DNA of 64,000 nt from the NCBI RefSeq assembly GCF_009720525.1, contig NZ_CP043930.1:2391501-2455500 (forward strand). The letters are read 5' to 3'. Source of the DNA: Gimesia benthica. GTDB lineage: Bacteria > Planctomycetota > Planctomycetia > Planctomycetales > Planctomycetaceae. This document shows, in pieces, positions 1 to 8,047 of the stretch (the first letter of the stretch is position 1; every line of letters begins with the position of its first letter). The notes beneath the pieces are model-generated. The model had not been told where the DNA came from. It saw only the letters and a list, made by a program, of their open reading frames with translations, and did not search any database. The position numbers were made by a program, and so were the translations under genes.

Positions 1-569
1 GAACCGCAGACCCATTCCATGCCTTCCGTATCGGCGCTGACCGTGGTACGGAACTGATGCATCTGATTCACCGAATACTTGACCCCCACGGCCCGCTCGT
101 CCGAGGCCAGCTCCAGCAGCAGCTCATCACTGGGAATCGCTGCTTTCTTGTAGAACAAGGTGGGACAGTCGGCAGCGTCCATCACGGCACGGTAATACTC
201 TTCCGCCCCGCGATCACTCATATAAGGATGAGCAAAAGGCATGAACATGATGCCGGTGGCCCCTGCTTCCAGACAGTCTACCGCCAGTTGCTTTGCTGCA
301 TTTACCTGGTAACCGATGGGTGCAAAAATCAGGGTTTCCGGACCGGTAACTTCGCGAGTGATCTTCACCAGCTGCACGATTTCCTCTGGCAGCAGACTGT
401 GAAATTCACTGGTCCCTGCCCCGGGAAGATAAACACGCATGCCTGCCTCATACAGTTTCGCCGTGTGTGCTGACTGCATCTCGACGTTGATTCGATCCTG
501 CTGATCGAAAGCGGTCAGTGGGACAATATGCACGGTTTGCAGCTGTTGACGCTCAATCGATGGGCTCAT
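1..569 (-). CDS. DapA-family (dihydrodipicolinate synthase / N-acetylneuraminate lyase superfamily) aldolase, 3' end outside window
   Basis: Reading from an ATG at 569 towards the left edge gives 189 codons without a stop; the C-terminus lies outside the window. The translation begins MSPSIERQQLQTVHIVPLTA and follows the class I aldolase TIM-barrel of the DapA/NanA superfamily. A GAGTSEF segment stands where the family has its substrate-carboxylate loop (GTTGE-like), a Tyr lies in PTLFYKKA, and the Schiff-base Lys is in GVKYS. These enzymes condense or cleave pyruvate-type substrates in the cytoplasm. The loop departs from classical DapA, so a 2-keto-acid aldolase or dehydratase of sugar catabolism is as likely as lysine biosynthesis, and no symbol is given. 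It is divergent from the CitG-like gene. The family is clear; the substrate cannot be decided. Confidence 0.85.
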   Translation of the reverse strand, partial: MSPSIERQQLQTVHIVPLTAFDQQDRINVEMQSAHTAKLYEAGMRVYLPGAGTSEFHSLLPEEIVQLVKITREVTGPETLIFAPIGYQVNAAKQLAVDCLEAGATGIMFMPFAHPYMSDRGAEEYYRAVMDAADCPTLFYKKAAIPSDELLLELASDERAVGVKYSVNQMHQFRTTVSADTEGMEWVCG

Positions 570-639
570 AAAACAATTCCTGTTACCTGTTCGGTTCAAG
601 TTGTCAGAGACTTCAATTCTCAGGATGGATCCTGCAGAA

Positions 640-668
640 TTGACCTCGGAGTGAATTCCCCGCAATAT
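640..668 (+). promoter_or_regulatory. Candidate sigma70-type promoter for the CitG-like/PTPS-like/thioredoxin genes
   Basis: TTGACC (640-645), a 17-base spacer and CAATAT (663-668) precede the CitG-like start by about 65 bases. The -35 matches 5 of 6 consensus bases and the -10 only 3 of 6. It sits in the divergent gap between the DapA-family gene and the plus-strand genes. This is pattern matching only. Confidence 0.35.
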
Positions 669-732
669 TCTTAACAGTCTTTACTTACTGTTGTACGCAG
701 ATTTTCACCGACCATCAATCAAACCAGCGTAT

Positions 733-1638
733 ATGAGTCAAAATAAAGCACAACTCGAAAACTGGTGTTATCTGGCCTGCCTGCTCGAAGCGACCGCACA
801 AAAACCGGGGAATGTACATCCTGGCGTCTCGTTTCCCGATCTGACATATGTTGATTTCCTTCGCTCTGCACGGGCGATAGCCCCCCTGCTCCCACAGTCA
901 GAGCCAGGCAGGGTAGCTGAAACCATCTTGAATTGCATCACAGCAACCCGTGATGTCTCTGCCAGCAACTCCAACCTGGGCATGGTCCTGTTACTGGCCC
1001 CGCTGCTGGCTGTACCGACCGAGCAGACCATCTCTGAGGGAATTGACTCGGTCCTGGAGGGATTGAGCGTCGCTGACGCGCGACTGGTTTACGAGGCAAT
1101 CAGAGTGGCTTGTCCGGGTGGTCTGGGAGAGACAGAAACACAGGATATCTCAGACGAGCCAACGGGCACACTGCGCGAAGCCATGGCCCTCGCAGCTGAG
1201 CGGGATGCCGTCGCGCGAGAATATGCCAGCGGATTTCAGATCACGCTCCAGACAGCAGTCCCCGCACTGCAGGAATTCTGGAATCAATCCTCAGACTGGG
1301 AAACCGCTGTCATTCGTCTGCAGCTCCAGCTGATGGCCGACTGTCCGGATACATTGATCGCCCGTAAATGCGGCAGTGCTGAAGCAAATGAAGCAGCCCG
1401 GCGAGCTCGCGAGACCTTACAGGCAGAAGACTTTGAGAGCGGTTTGCAGGAACTTGACCACTGGTTGCGCGAAACGGGAAATCGCAGGAATCCAGGAACG
1501 ACAGCCGATTTAATCGTCGCGGCTCTGTTTGTTGCCCTGCGGGACGGTTTCATCAAGCCCCCTGCTCCGGCTACAATCAGAGAAAAAGTCCCTCCACCTT
1601 TTCAAGCGGAATTGAGCTCGTTAATTCATGAAGGATAG
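733..1638 (+). CDS. CitG/MdcB-like (triphosphoribosyl-dephospho-CoA synthase family) protein
   Basis: Encodes 301 residues from the ATG at 733; the frame is open back to a TTG at 691, but those 14 extra residues look non-conserved. Family features: an N-terminal ACLLEATAQKPGNVHPG segment and a TRDVSASNSNLGMVLLLAP segment matching the nucleotide-binding core of CitG-type proteins. CitG makes the prosthetic-group precursor of citrate lyase, and MdcB does the same for malonate decarboxylase, but no lyase or decarboxylase genes are present. The last 11 bases overlap the start of the PTPS-like gene, so the two are translationally coupled. CitG-like proteins also occur, without assigned reaction, in tetrahydromethanopterin C1 gene sets of methylotrophs and planctomycetes; with a pterin-type neighbour this is my preferred context (inference). 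Confidence 0.82.
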   Translation: MSQNKAQLENWCYLACLLEATAQKPGNVHPGVSFPDLTYVDFLRSARAIAPLLPQSEPGRVAETILNCITATRDVSASNSNLGMVLLLAPLLAVPTEQTISEGIDSVLEGLSVADARLVYEAIRVACPGGLGETETQDISDEPTGTLREAMALAAERDAVAREYASGFQITLQTAVPALQEFWNQSSDWETAVIRLQLQLMADCPDTLIARKCGSAEANEAARRARETLQAEDFESGLQELDHWLRETGNRRNPGTTADLIVAALFVALRDGFIKPPAPATIREKVPPPFQAELSSLIHEG

Positions 1639-2134
1639 CGTCCCCCGATACAAAGTTCGCGTCACCAAAGACCACCTCGTCTTCAGTGCGGCACACTTTA
1701 TCACATTCAACGGCAATATCTGTGAGCGTCTGCACGGTCACAACTGGCGTGTCGCTGCTGAGCTGACCGGGCCTCTTGACGAAAACGGTTATGTTTTCGA
1801 TTTTATTGCACTCCGTGATCAGTTGCAGAAAACGGTAGACGCGCTCGATCACCGTGTTCTGCTTCCCACGCAGCACGATAAAATTAAAGTCCGGGAAGAT
1901 CAGAATGAAGTCGAAGCCACGTTCGAAGAACGGCGCTGGGTTTTCCCGCGTGAGGACTGCATCCTGCTGCCGGTTGCCAATACAACGGCTGAATTAATCG
2001 CGCACTGGATTGGCCAGCAGCTGATGACTGTGATAGGATCAGACGCCGCAAGCCAGATTGAATCGGTCCAGATTGAAGTAGAAGAAAATTTCGGGCAGTG
2101 GGCAATCTGCGAACTCCCTGTCACCCGGAACTGA
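1628..2134 (+). CDS. 6-pyruvoyl-tetrahydropterin synthase / QueD family protein
   Basis: Encodes 168 residues. The zinc ligands of the family are visible: His23 in FSAAHF and His36/His38 in LHGHNW. Cys32 four residues before the HGH pair corresponds to the catalytic Cys, and LDHRVLLP carries the Asp-His pair of the catalytic relay; a C-terminal VEVEE-like Glu motif (QIEVEENF) follows. Such T-fold enzymes convert 7,8-dihydroneopterin triphosphate to 6-pyruvoyl- or 6-carboxy-tetrahydropterin. The protein is longer than typical QueD (about 120 residues) because of an insertion around residues 85-110. Overlap with the CitG-like gene suggests joint expression. It may serve queuosine synthesis or a pterin cofactor of C1 metabolism; the sequence alone does not decide. 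Confidence 0.88.
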   Translation: MKDSVPRYKVRVTKDHLVFSAAHFITFNGNICERLHGHNWRVAAELTGPLDENGYVFDFIALRDQLQKTVDALDHRVLLPTQHDKIKVREDQNEVEATFEERRWVFPREDCILLPVANTTAELIAHWIGQQLMTVIGSDAASQIESVQIEVEENFGQWAICELPVTRN

Positions 2135-2189
2135 TTGTCAAACCACCAGAGTTTCCCTCTTGTGGGAGTCTCAGATAAGGAAACATAAC

Positions 2190-3053
2190 ATGTCAGCCAA
2201 TGCCCCCTGGATCATTGATGTTACCGAAGAGAACTTCGAAACCGAAGTCCTGCAGAAGTCACAACAGATACCGATCATCATCGATTTCTGGGCTCCCTGG
2301 TGCGGCCCCTGCCAGCAGCTGGCGCCCATGCTGGAAAACGTGCTCAACGAATTCCAGGGAAAAGTCCAGTTGGCCAAAATCAATATCGACGAACAACAGG
2401 GACTCGCGGCGGCATTCCGCGTACAGTCCATTCCAACAGTGGTTGCTTTCCTGAACGGGCAGCCCGTCGACCATTTCCAGGGGATCCTGCCCGAGGAGTC
2501 GCTGCGGGAATGGGTAACGCAGCTGGTGCCTTCTCCCATTGATATGTTGCTGCAGGAAGGTCAGATCCTGGAAGAGACCGATCCAGCGGCCGCTGAAGGC
2601 AAGTACCGTGAAGCAGCAGAACTCGATCCGAAAAACGATACCATCAAACTGCGACTGGCAGCTGTGCTGGTAAAGCTGTCCCGCTTCGATGAATGTGGCC
2701 AGATTATCGAAGAACTGGAAACCCGTGGTTTTCTGGAGCCCGAAGCAGAGCAGATTAAATCGCAGCTCGAACTTCAGGCAGCCGCGGATGAAGCGGGTGG
2801 GGTGGAAGAGGCTCGTAAAGCATTGGAGGCAGATCCCGATAATGCAGACCTCAAAATCGCCTTAGCAGACGCCCTGGCGATTTCCAACAAGCATGAAGAA
2901 GCCCTGGAAATCTGTCTGGTGATCATCGCGGAAGATAAAGCGGGAGCAGGCGTAGAAGCCAAAGCCACAATGTTGCGAATCTTCGATCTGCTGGGGCCAC
3001 AGTCAGCCCTGACCAGCGCGTACCGTCGCAAGCTGGCGACTCTGCTCTATTAA
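2190..3053 (+). CDS. Thioredoxin-TPR fusion (YbbN/CnoX-type chaperedoxin)
   Basis: Encodes 287 residues from ATG 2190, with an AAGGA ribosome site a few bases upstream; a longer reading from TTG 2160 is less likely. Residues 1-110 are a thioredoxin fold with a complete WCGPC motif (Cys38, Cys41) and the cis-Pro loop SIPTVV. Residues from about 115 to the end are helical with TPR-like periodicity. This is the architecture of YbbN/CnoX, which binds unfolded clients and hands them to GroEL. E. coli YbbN lacks the CXXC pair, whereas this protein should be redox-active. It is cytoplasmic (no signal peptide). It is convergent with the MotB-like gene only seven bases away, and no terminator hairpin was seen between them. 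Confidence 0.9.
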   Translation: MSANAPWIIDVTEENFETEVLQKSQQIPIIIDFWAPWCGPCQQLAPMLENVLNEFQGKVQLAKINIDEQQGLAAAFRVQSIPTVVAFLNGQPVDHFQGILPEESLREWVTQLVPSPIDMLLQEGQILEETDPAAAEGKYREAAELDPKNDTIKLRLAAVLVKLSRFDECGQIIEELETRGFLEPEAEQIKSQLELQAAADEAGGVEEARKALEADPDNADLKIALADALAISNKHEEALEICLVIIAEDKAGAGVEAKATMLRIFDLLGPQSALTSAYRRKLATLLY

Positions 3054-3060
3054 ACGTGGC

Positions 3061-4209
3061 TTACTGTCCTGCAGAGCGAGTTCCGGCAGGTGACCCCGCA
3101 ATGGGTACCCCAAAAGGCAGCGGCCTGCCCGCTACCTGGTATCCGAGTGAATGGGCATATTTCTGCAGCTCTCGATAGAGTTCGAAGCTGTCCGGGTAAA
3201 CCCAGAAGGTAACCGTCGAACCGGTCCCGATTTCAGTCAACGCCCGGGAGAACTGTGATTGAGGCCTTAATGCAGCCTCTTGGACTTCGCCGGATACATC
3301 ATCGCTACGACCAATTTCCCATTTGGTGACTCCGACTCGAAATCCGCCCGTGCCACCAGTCCGTAACTGATCCAGCGCAGAAAGGGGTTGTCGCTCGACA
3401 ACATAATTCATGGTGTATCCCTGAACGGGCCCTACTTTGCCATGATGCTCACGATACTTGGCCAGCCAGCTGCCACGCTTCATGACCTCGTGTTTCAACT
3501 CCAGCAGGAGTTCATTGATGGGCACGTAAGAAACGCGGTTTTCTGAAAGCAGGAAGTGCCATTCCTTATCCGTCACCAACTGGCTGACGGGAGTGAGGCG
3601 GTGCTTCAGCTCTTTCACCTGCTCACGTGGCTCAGAGACTTCCCGTGCTTTGGCGACCACGTGCTCCAGTTGCTGACGTGCCGCCTTCGTTTCATCGACC
3701 AGGCTGAGTAACTGTCGATACTCCTGTTCAAGTCGACTGCTCTTGTGATTGATCTCAGACAACATCGACTGGACCTGACCTCGGACAGCCTGCTTACGCG
3801 ACTGCAGATCCTGAGCCCCTGATGACCGTTCCTGCATGATGCGATCCAGGCGAGAGAGTTCGGCTTCCGCTGCTTCGAGTTGTGCCAGCAGTTCTGCGGA
3901 GGGGTGTTGATAGATGATCTTCGGTTCTTTCGGCACCAGTTTTTCCGGTTCCGGATCTGGCAAAATCACCACAGGTGCCGGCAGAGGAGGTGCTTCCAAC
4001 TCAGGAGGAAAGGCATCAAGATCGCCATCGATCACAGTGGGCGCAGCAGGGGGGTTGATTTCGGTATTCGCGACCGTTACCGGTGCCTGGCTCATCCGGA
4101 CGCCAGCGATCACGATCAGAATAATCAAAATCCCGACAATGTTCGCGACGATATCCAGAAAGGAATCTGAACCAAATCCGGCTTCTCCCTGAGGTGTGCG
4201 GCGGCTCAT
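3061..4209 (-). CDS. MotB/ExbD-like single-span membrane protein with coiled coil (partner B of ExbB-like channel)
   Basis: Encodes 382 residues from the ATG at 4209, preceded by a strong AAAGGAG ribosome site lying inside the end of the upstream gene. One N-terminal transmembrane helix (about 17-40) reads FLDIVANIVGILIILIVIA and carries Asp19 near its start, where ExbD/TolR/MotB proteins have their proton-carrying Asp. A Pro-rich stretch (about 45-100) leads to a coiled coil (about 105-210) and a C-terminal globular domain (about 240-360). That domain shares a YPDSFELYRELQKY-type motif with the neighbouring partner A. No OmpA/MotB peptidoglycan-binding motif is evident. It is the third gene after the ExbB-like channel, so a stator-type complex is likely; the cargo is unknown. 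Confidence 0.7.
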   Translation of the reverse strand: MSRRTPQGEAGFGSDSFLDIVANIVGILIILIVIAGVRMSQAPVTVANTEINPPAAPTVIDGDLDAFPPELEAPPLPAPVVILPDPEPEKLVPKEPKIIYQHPSAELLAQLEAAEAELSRLDRIMQERSSGAQDLQSRKQAVRGQVQSMLSEINHKSSRLEQEYRQLLSLVDETKAARQQLEHVVAKAREVSEPREQVKELKHRLTPVSQLVTDKEWHFLLSENRVSYVPINELLLELKHEVMKRGSWLAKYREHHGKVGPVQGYTMNYVVERQPLSALDQLRTGGTGGFRVGVTKWEIGRSDDVSGEVQEAALRPQSQFSRALTEIGTGSTVTFWVYPDSFELYRELQKYAHSLGYQVAGRPLPFGVPIAGSPAGTRSAGQ

Positions 4210-4210
4210 A

Positions 4211-5278
4211 TTACTGCTCCTTTCCCGTTGAGGCAGCAGGACCAGCCGGTAAAGGCTCGAGCGTATACTGTGCCTCGGTCTCAAGTCCCATTTTCTGGGC
4301 GGATGATTTTATCCGTTCGTAGTACTGGTTCCCACCGGGACTGATTGTAAACTGCAGTGAAGGCACCCAGTAGAAACCTTTGGGGGCAGGTCCCCAGGAT
4401 TGCACGTACTGATCCATGACCGCGAAGAGCGACGCCTGCAAGCGTTGCGGTGACATTCCCGGATCGAGTTGCAACTGTTTTTCATCTCCGACAATGATGC
4501 GATCTGAACCGATCTGAATACTGATTTCTCTTTCAAATCCAATACCGGAACGGGACTGAGGCGGGCCCCATTGACGGTTCATTGAGGATTCGCTCTCAGC
4601 CTGTGCTGAGCGACTGCGGCTCAGCGAAACTGAATTCGCGTTCCCCGCTCCTGCAGCCGAGGAACCAGATGCAGAACTCTGGAATGGATTGCTGGATTGG
4701 GAAGATGCGTTCGACGAATATGGATTTGCAGAGGATCCCGGAGTCGATTCCGAAGACCGCATGCCTTGCTGTCCGGCGACTGTCTGGCCAGACTCTGCGG
4801 TTCCCTCTCGACTCCCCTGTTTTTTCAGGTACGGATTTTCGATCACTCTCTGGCTAGAACTCGTCGAACCACTGGCCGCGCTGCCTGCCAGTTGCTGGTC
4901 ACCCGGTGTTCGTTGATCTCCCGATTGACCTGGTTTTCCTGATGCTCCCTGGCCCTGTAATTTTTTCAGTTCAACCAGGTGCTGCTCGGCCATTTCTCGC
5001 AGTTGATCACGGCCCATAACCTTAGCCTGCTTCAAACCACCATCTTCACCAAAACCACTACTCGATCCGCGTTTGAGTTCATCCAGATCGTAGACTTCGG
5101 CTCCTTCGAGACTTCCGGGCAGCCCTCTTTTCCCGGTGGAGCTGCCTCTCCCGGTGATACGTTCCAGTTCAGAGCCTGTGCCCCGCTCACCCTGTGCACT
5201 GTCTCCATCATCAAAGCCTTCTTTGTAGACAATGTTTGGCTGGTTGGCGACTTTACGGAGATACTCGGCACGAGCCAT
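4211..5278 (-). CDS. C-terminal part of MotB/ExbD-like partner A (probably continuous with 5293-6486 by a -1 shift)
   Basis: Open frame of 355 residues from ATG 5278, which has no ribosome site. The frame is open upstream to the G6 run at 5336-5341, and the unread stretch (TGSGDGKSHFSDVLTPRQQ) looks like protein. A -1 shift there, or one extra G, joins it to the upstream frame as one protein of 758 residues. Contents: a long Ser/Gly/Gln-rich linker with NPY/NPF repeats (about 60-235) and a C-terminal globular domain (about 245-340) with a SPGGNQYYERIKSSAQ motif related to the end of partner B. It ends one base before the partner B start codon. It could be a separate coupled gene, but the fused reading fits better. 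Confidence 0.6.
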   Translation of the reverse strand: MARAEYLRKVANQPNIVYKEGFDDGDSAQGERGTGSELERITGRGSSTGKRGLPGSLEGAEVYDLDELKRGSSSGFGEDGGLKQAKVMGRDQLREMAEQHLVELKKLQGQGASGKPGQSGDQRTPGDQQLAGSAASGSTSSSQRVIENPYLKKQGSREGTAESGQTVAGQQGMRSSESTPGSSANPYSSNASSQSSNPFQSSASGSSAAGAGNANSVSLSRSRSAQAESESSMNRQWGPPQSRSGIGFEREISIQIGSDRIIVGDEKQLQLDPGMSPQRLQASLFAVMDQYVQSWGPAPKGFYWVPSLQFTISPGGNQYYERIKSSAQKMGLETEAQYTLEPLPAGPAASTGKEQ

Positions 5279-5292
5279 TTGCTGTCGCGGTG

Positions 5293-6486
5293 TCAGAACA
5301 TCACTGAAATGTGATTTACCATCTCCCGAACCCGTCCCCCCACGGCTGATTTTTCGGTTCCCTGACCGGTTCCCAGTCCTTCTTCCGGTTCGATCACACG
5401 GACCATTCCGGTACGAGCATCAAACTGCAGTCGACGCTCCTGGGGACTGGCAGTCTGTTTTTGATTCAACTGGGAGACCAGTTGCCTGCGTCCACTCAAC
5501 ACACGGTCGATCGCATCCTGGCAGACCTCTTTCGCAACTGGATCCTGTTTGGGTAATGCCAGTTCCCAGTCTGCATCAATCAATTCGTATCCAGAGTCCA
5601 GATCCAGGTTGCCCAGCAGCTTACGGGCCACATAGTAACCGACACTACCACTGGGACGAACCAGAATCAGAACATAAGGTTCCTGACCTGAATTTCGATC
5701 TTTACCACTCCAGTAGCGAAACAGTGCCTGAGTTCCCGACAGCAGCGGATTGTGCCCCGGCGTGAAATCCTGCAGATCATCTGGAGTCAAAGTGATGCCT
5801 TCGGGCTGGAAGGTCAGCCCTTCATCCGTACATTCAATCAGAATGGGGCGTTTGGCTGTACCGGTTCTTCCGTCATAAGGAACGATGGAATATTTACTGC
5901 GAGCCGATTTTTGTGACTGTTTTTTCTTTGCCAGTGAATTCAGCTCTTCCTGCAGCATTTCTGCCACACGCGCCTTCTGCTCTTTCAGCTTAGCCAGGTT
6001 CTGGTCGAGTTCTTTGTCTTTTGACTGCAGTGACTGAAACTGTTTTTGCGTTTCATTGAGCTGACTTTCGGACTGACTCAACTCATTTTTCAGGCGAACC
6101 AGCATCAGATTCTGATCTTTCAGTGCAGCCAGTTTTTTCGCTTTCTGCACCTGCAGCGCTCTCAAGCGAGCCTCTTTATCGGCTGCCAGATTGATGATTT
6201 TCGGCTCAGGTTCTGGTTCCGGCTCTTGGATCTTGGGCTCAGGAATCATCACCACGGGAGGAGCCTGCACCGGTTCTGCTTCTTCTGCTGCAAACAGAAT
6301 CGGCGGAAAGAGATCATCTTCCACGGTTTCTTCAATCACCACCTGCTGTACCTGCAGGACAGCCTGGTGTCGAATTCGGCGCGTGGTGACAACCAGCAGG
6401 AAGATCAATGCTCCCATCGCACAGATGAGTACCGCCAGAAAGGGAAACAGCGATACCGAACGTGCTTCGTTGCCTTTTCTACTCAT
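5293..6486 (-). CDS. N-terminal part of MotB/ExbD-like partner A: membrane anchor, coiled coil, globular domain
   Basis: Reads 397 residues from ATG 6486 to a TGA at 5293, 64 bases after the ExbB-like gene. One transmembrane helix (about 13-35, FPFLAVLICAMGALIFLLV) lacks the acidic residue expected of an ion-carrying ExbD/MotB helix; partner B has it. A Pro/Glu-rich stretch (about 60-95) precedes a heptad coiled coil (about 100-195). The globular domain (about 200-340) contains a RPSGSVGYYVARKL motif resembling the C-terminal domains of partners A and B. The last 13 residues after the G6 run are probably an artefact of the frame break, because the -1 frame continues with more protein-like sequence. 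It is likely one subunit of the ExbB-type complex. Confidence 0.65.
   Translation of the reverse strand: MSRKGNEARSVSLFPFLAVLICAMGALIFLLVVTTRRIRHQAVLQVQQVVIEETVEDDLFPPILFAAEEAEPVQAPPVVMIPEPKIQEPEPEPEPKIINLAADKEARLRALQVQKAKKLAALKDQNLMLVRLKNELSQSESQLNETQKQFQSLQSKDKELDQNLAKLKEQKARVAEMLQEELNSLAKKKQSQKSARSKYSIVPYDGRTGTAKRPILIECTDEGLTFQPEGITLTPDDLQDFTPGHNPLLSGTQALFRYWSGKDRNSGQEPYVLILVRPSGSVGYYVARKLLGNLDLDSGYELIDADWELALPKQDPVAKEVCQDAIDRVLSGRRQLVSQLNQKQTASPQERRLQFDARTGMVRVIEPEEGLGTGQGTEKSAVGGRVREMVNHISVMF
5335..5341 (-). other. Frame-break site: G GGG GGA in phase, -1 shift joins the two partner A frames
   Basis: On the minus strand GTG GGG GGA CGG is read in the zero frame of the upstream open frame, giving a canonical X XXY YYZ heptamer. 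A -1 slip leads exactly into the frame ending at 4211; the zero-frame stop follows 13 codons later. A five-pair hairpin (5300-5315, ATCAC/GTGAT) lies about 20 bases downstream and is weak. Missing sequence in a G7 run would look the same. Confidence 0.5.
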
Positions 6487-6550
6487 GAATGAAACCGGAA
6501 CTTATCTGCTCAGAGGAAAAACGAAAGACTCAAGTGAGACGCAGTGACAA

Positions 6551-8047
6551 TCAGGCGGCGTTACGACCGGAACGGGCCGTCAGCAGATGGACAGCAGCGC
6601 TCAGGCTGTGCAGAGTTTCTTCAAACGTTTCGGCGGCACGAATCGCATCCAGATTCTCGGTGAGACGTTTCTGTAACCCGATCAGATGCTCTTCCTGATC
6701 AACGATCTTCAGCAGGTGCTCACTCTGATTATTCAGCGCCTGGATCTGCAGGGTCGACACTTCGGCCGAGTCCTTCATCTGCTGATTCCAGATACGGATT
6801 TCATCAGCGATATCCCGCGTCGCTTCCTCGATCTGGGTGGTCTGCCGCGTCTGGGCTGAAATGACGTCTTCATGCACTTCATTCCAGATCTGAGCCAGAT
6901 GTGTTGAAAACTGATTGTTCGATTCTTCCTGCTTGTTCTGCCAGCGATTGAGCATGAGTTCGATCTGCTCAGTCGTAGACTGATACGCGTTCAGAAATTC
7001 GCTCCGAAATTCTTCCAGTTGGACTGCATGGTTACCCAGCGTGCTGGACATGCCGTCCTGCAATGTCTGGTCGAAGGACGACTGCTGCCGATCCATCATT
7101 TCGGCCCAGCGTCCGCGGAGCCCCTCCAGGTTCTGTTGCCAGAGATCGGTCTGACGCTGAATCATTTCTTCGGTCCGCGAAACGAGTTGCTGTGCCGCTT
7201 CAATTTCAGCTGATTCCAGCGGACTGACAACACGCTCCGATTCACTCAGACAGGATGCAATATGTTCGATACCAAATAATTCGATCTGCTCGAGCTGCTT
7301 TTGTTCCATTCGTTCTACGATGAAGGTGGAGAACACGAGAACCAGCGACAGCCCCAAAGCCAGAGCTGTGGTATCAAAGGCCACAGCCAGACCACCGGTC
7401 ACTTCAGACAGTGATGTATCCAGTTGATCGGGGGTCACGTTGGCAATCGCGATGGTAATCCCGATTACGGTACCCAGGAAGCCGATGATAGGCACGGCCC
7501 AGGTAATTGTACGAATGAGTGAGTAGCTGGCATGGAGTTGCTCGGCAGCCAACTCGGCCAGATACTTGAGATGCTCGTCCAGGTCCTGCACTGACCGGCG
7601 GCTTTTCACAAACGAGACCGTATCCAGCAGTCGTTTGCCCAGGTATGTCTCACTGAGCCACGAGGGCTGTGACTGCACCTGTTCCTCAAAGACATCGATT
7701 CGCTCGTGCAGATTCTCGATCTCGCCAATGGTGTCCCAGTCGATCTGAGTTTCGGTGAGGGATTTCTTCTGGACAAACATGCCCATACCCTTCACACCAA
7801 TGATGGCCATCCCGATAAAGAACAGCGCGGCTGTGGCGTACTCAAGCGGGTGGCTACAGAAGTAGCGATCTACCAGGTCGCGATACAGGGGAAGATGGGG
7901 GATCAGGGCATAAAACCCGAATGTAGCAGCGGCTCCCCAGAAGAGAGGAGACTTCAAGACCGCCTTGGACCAGTTCAAAAAGTGATCTTCTGTTTGAGCT
8001 TCTGGCAGTGTCGGCTGACCATCGGGCATCGAATCCAAGTGTTCCAT
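6551..8047 (-). CDS. MotA/TolQ/ExbB proton-channel family protein with long C-terminal cytoplasmic tail
   Basis: Encodes 498 residues from ATG 8047, which has an AAGGAAG ribosome site; a further in-frame ATG at 8122 lacks one. Transmembrane helices are visible at about 28-53 and 69-90, with the paired family helices at about 180-205 (AVPIIGFLGTVIGITIAIA) and 215-245 (GGLAVAFDTTALALGLSLVLV), the MotA/ExbB signature. After about residue 260 comes a tail of some 230 residues, strongly helical and rich in Gln, Glu and Trp, predicted coiled coil. ExbB and TolQ lack such a tail; ZorA of Zorya defence systems has one, but no zorC or zorD lies nearby. It should form the proton path together with partner B. 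First gene of a three-gene minus-strand block. Confidence 0.85.
   Translation of the reverse strand: MEHLDSMPDGQPTLPEAQTEDHFLNWSKAVLKSPLFWGAAATFGFYALIPHLPLYRDLVDRYFCSHPLEYATAALFFIGMAIIGVKGMGMFVQKKSLTETQIDWDTIGEIENLHERIDVFEEQVQSQPSWLSETYLGKRLLDTVSFVKSRRSVQDLDEHLKYLAELAAEQLHASYSLIRTITWAVPIIGFLGTVIGITIAIANVTPDQLDTSLSEVTGGLAVAFDTTALALGLSLVLVFSTFIVERMEQKQLEQIELFGIEHIASCLSESERVVSPLESAEIEAAQQLVSRTEEMIQRQTDLWQQNLEGLRGRWAEMMDRQQSSFDQTLQDGMSSTLGNHAVQLEEFRSEFLNAYQSTTEQIELMLNRWQNKQEESNNQFSTHLAQIWNEVHEDVISAQTRQTTQIEEATRDIADEIRIWNQQMKDSAEVSTLQIQALNNQSEHLLKIVDQEEHLIGLQKRLTENLDAIRAAETFEETLHSLSAAVHLLTARSGRNAA

Noticed and set aside
6551-8047. Zorya anti-phage system
   Set aside because: The long-tailed MotA/ExbB protein resembles ZorA in layout, but there is no ZorB peptidoglycan-binding domain, no EH-domain ZorC and no ZorD helicase, and the locus is not surrounded by defence genes.
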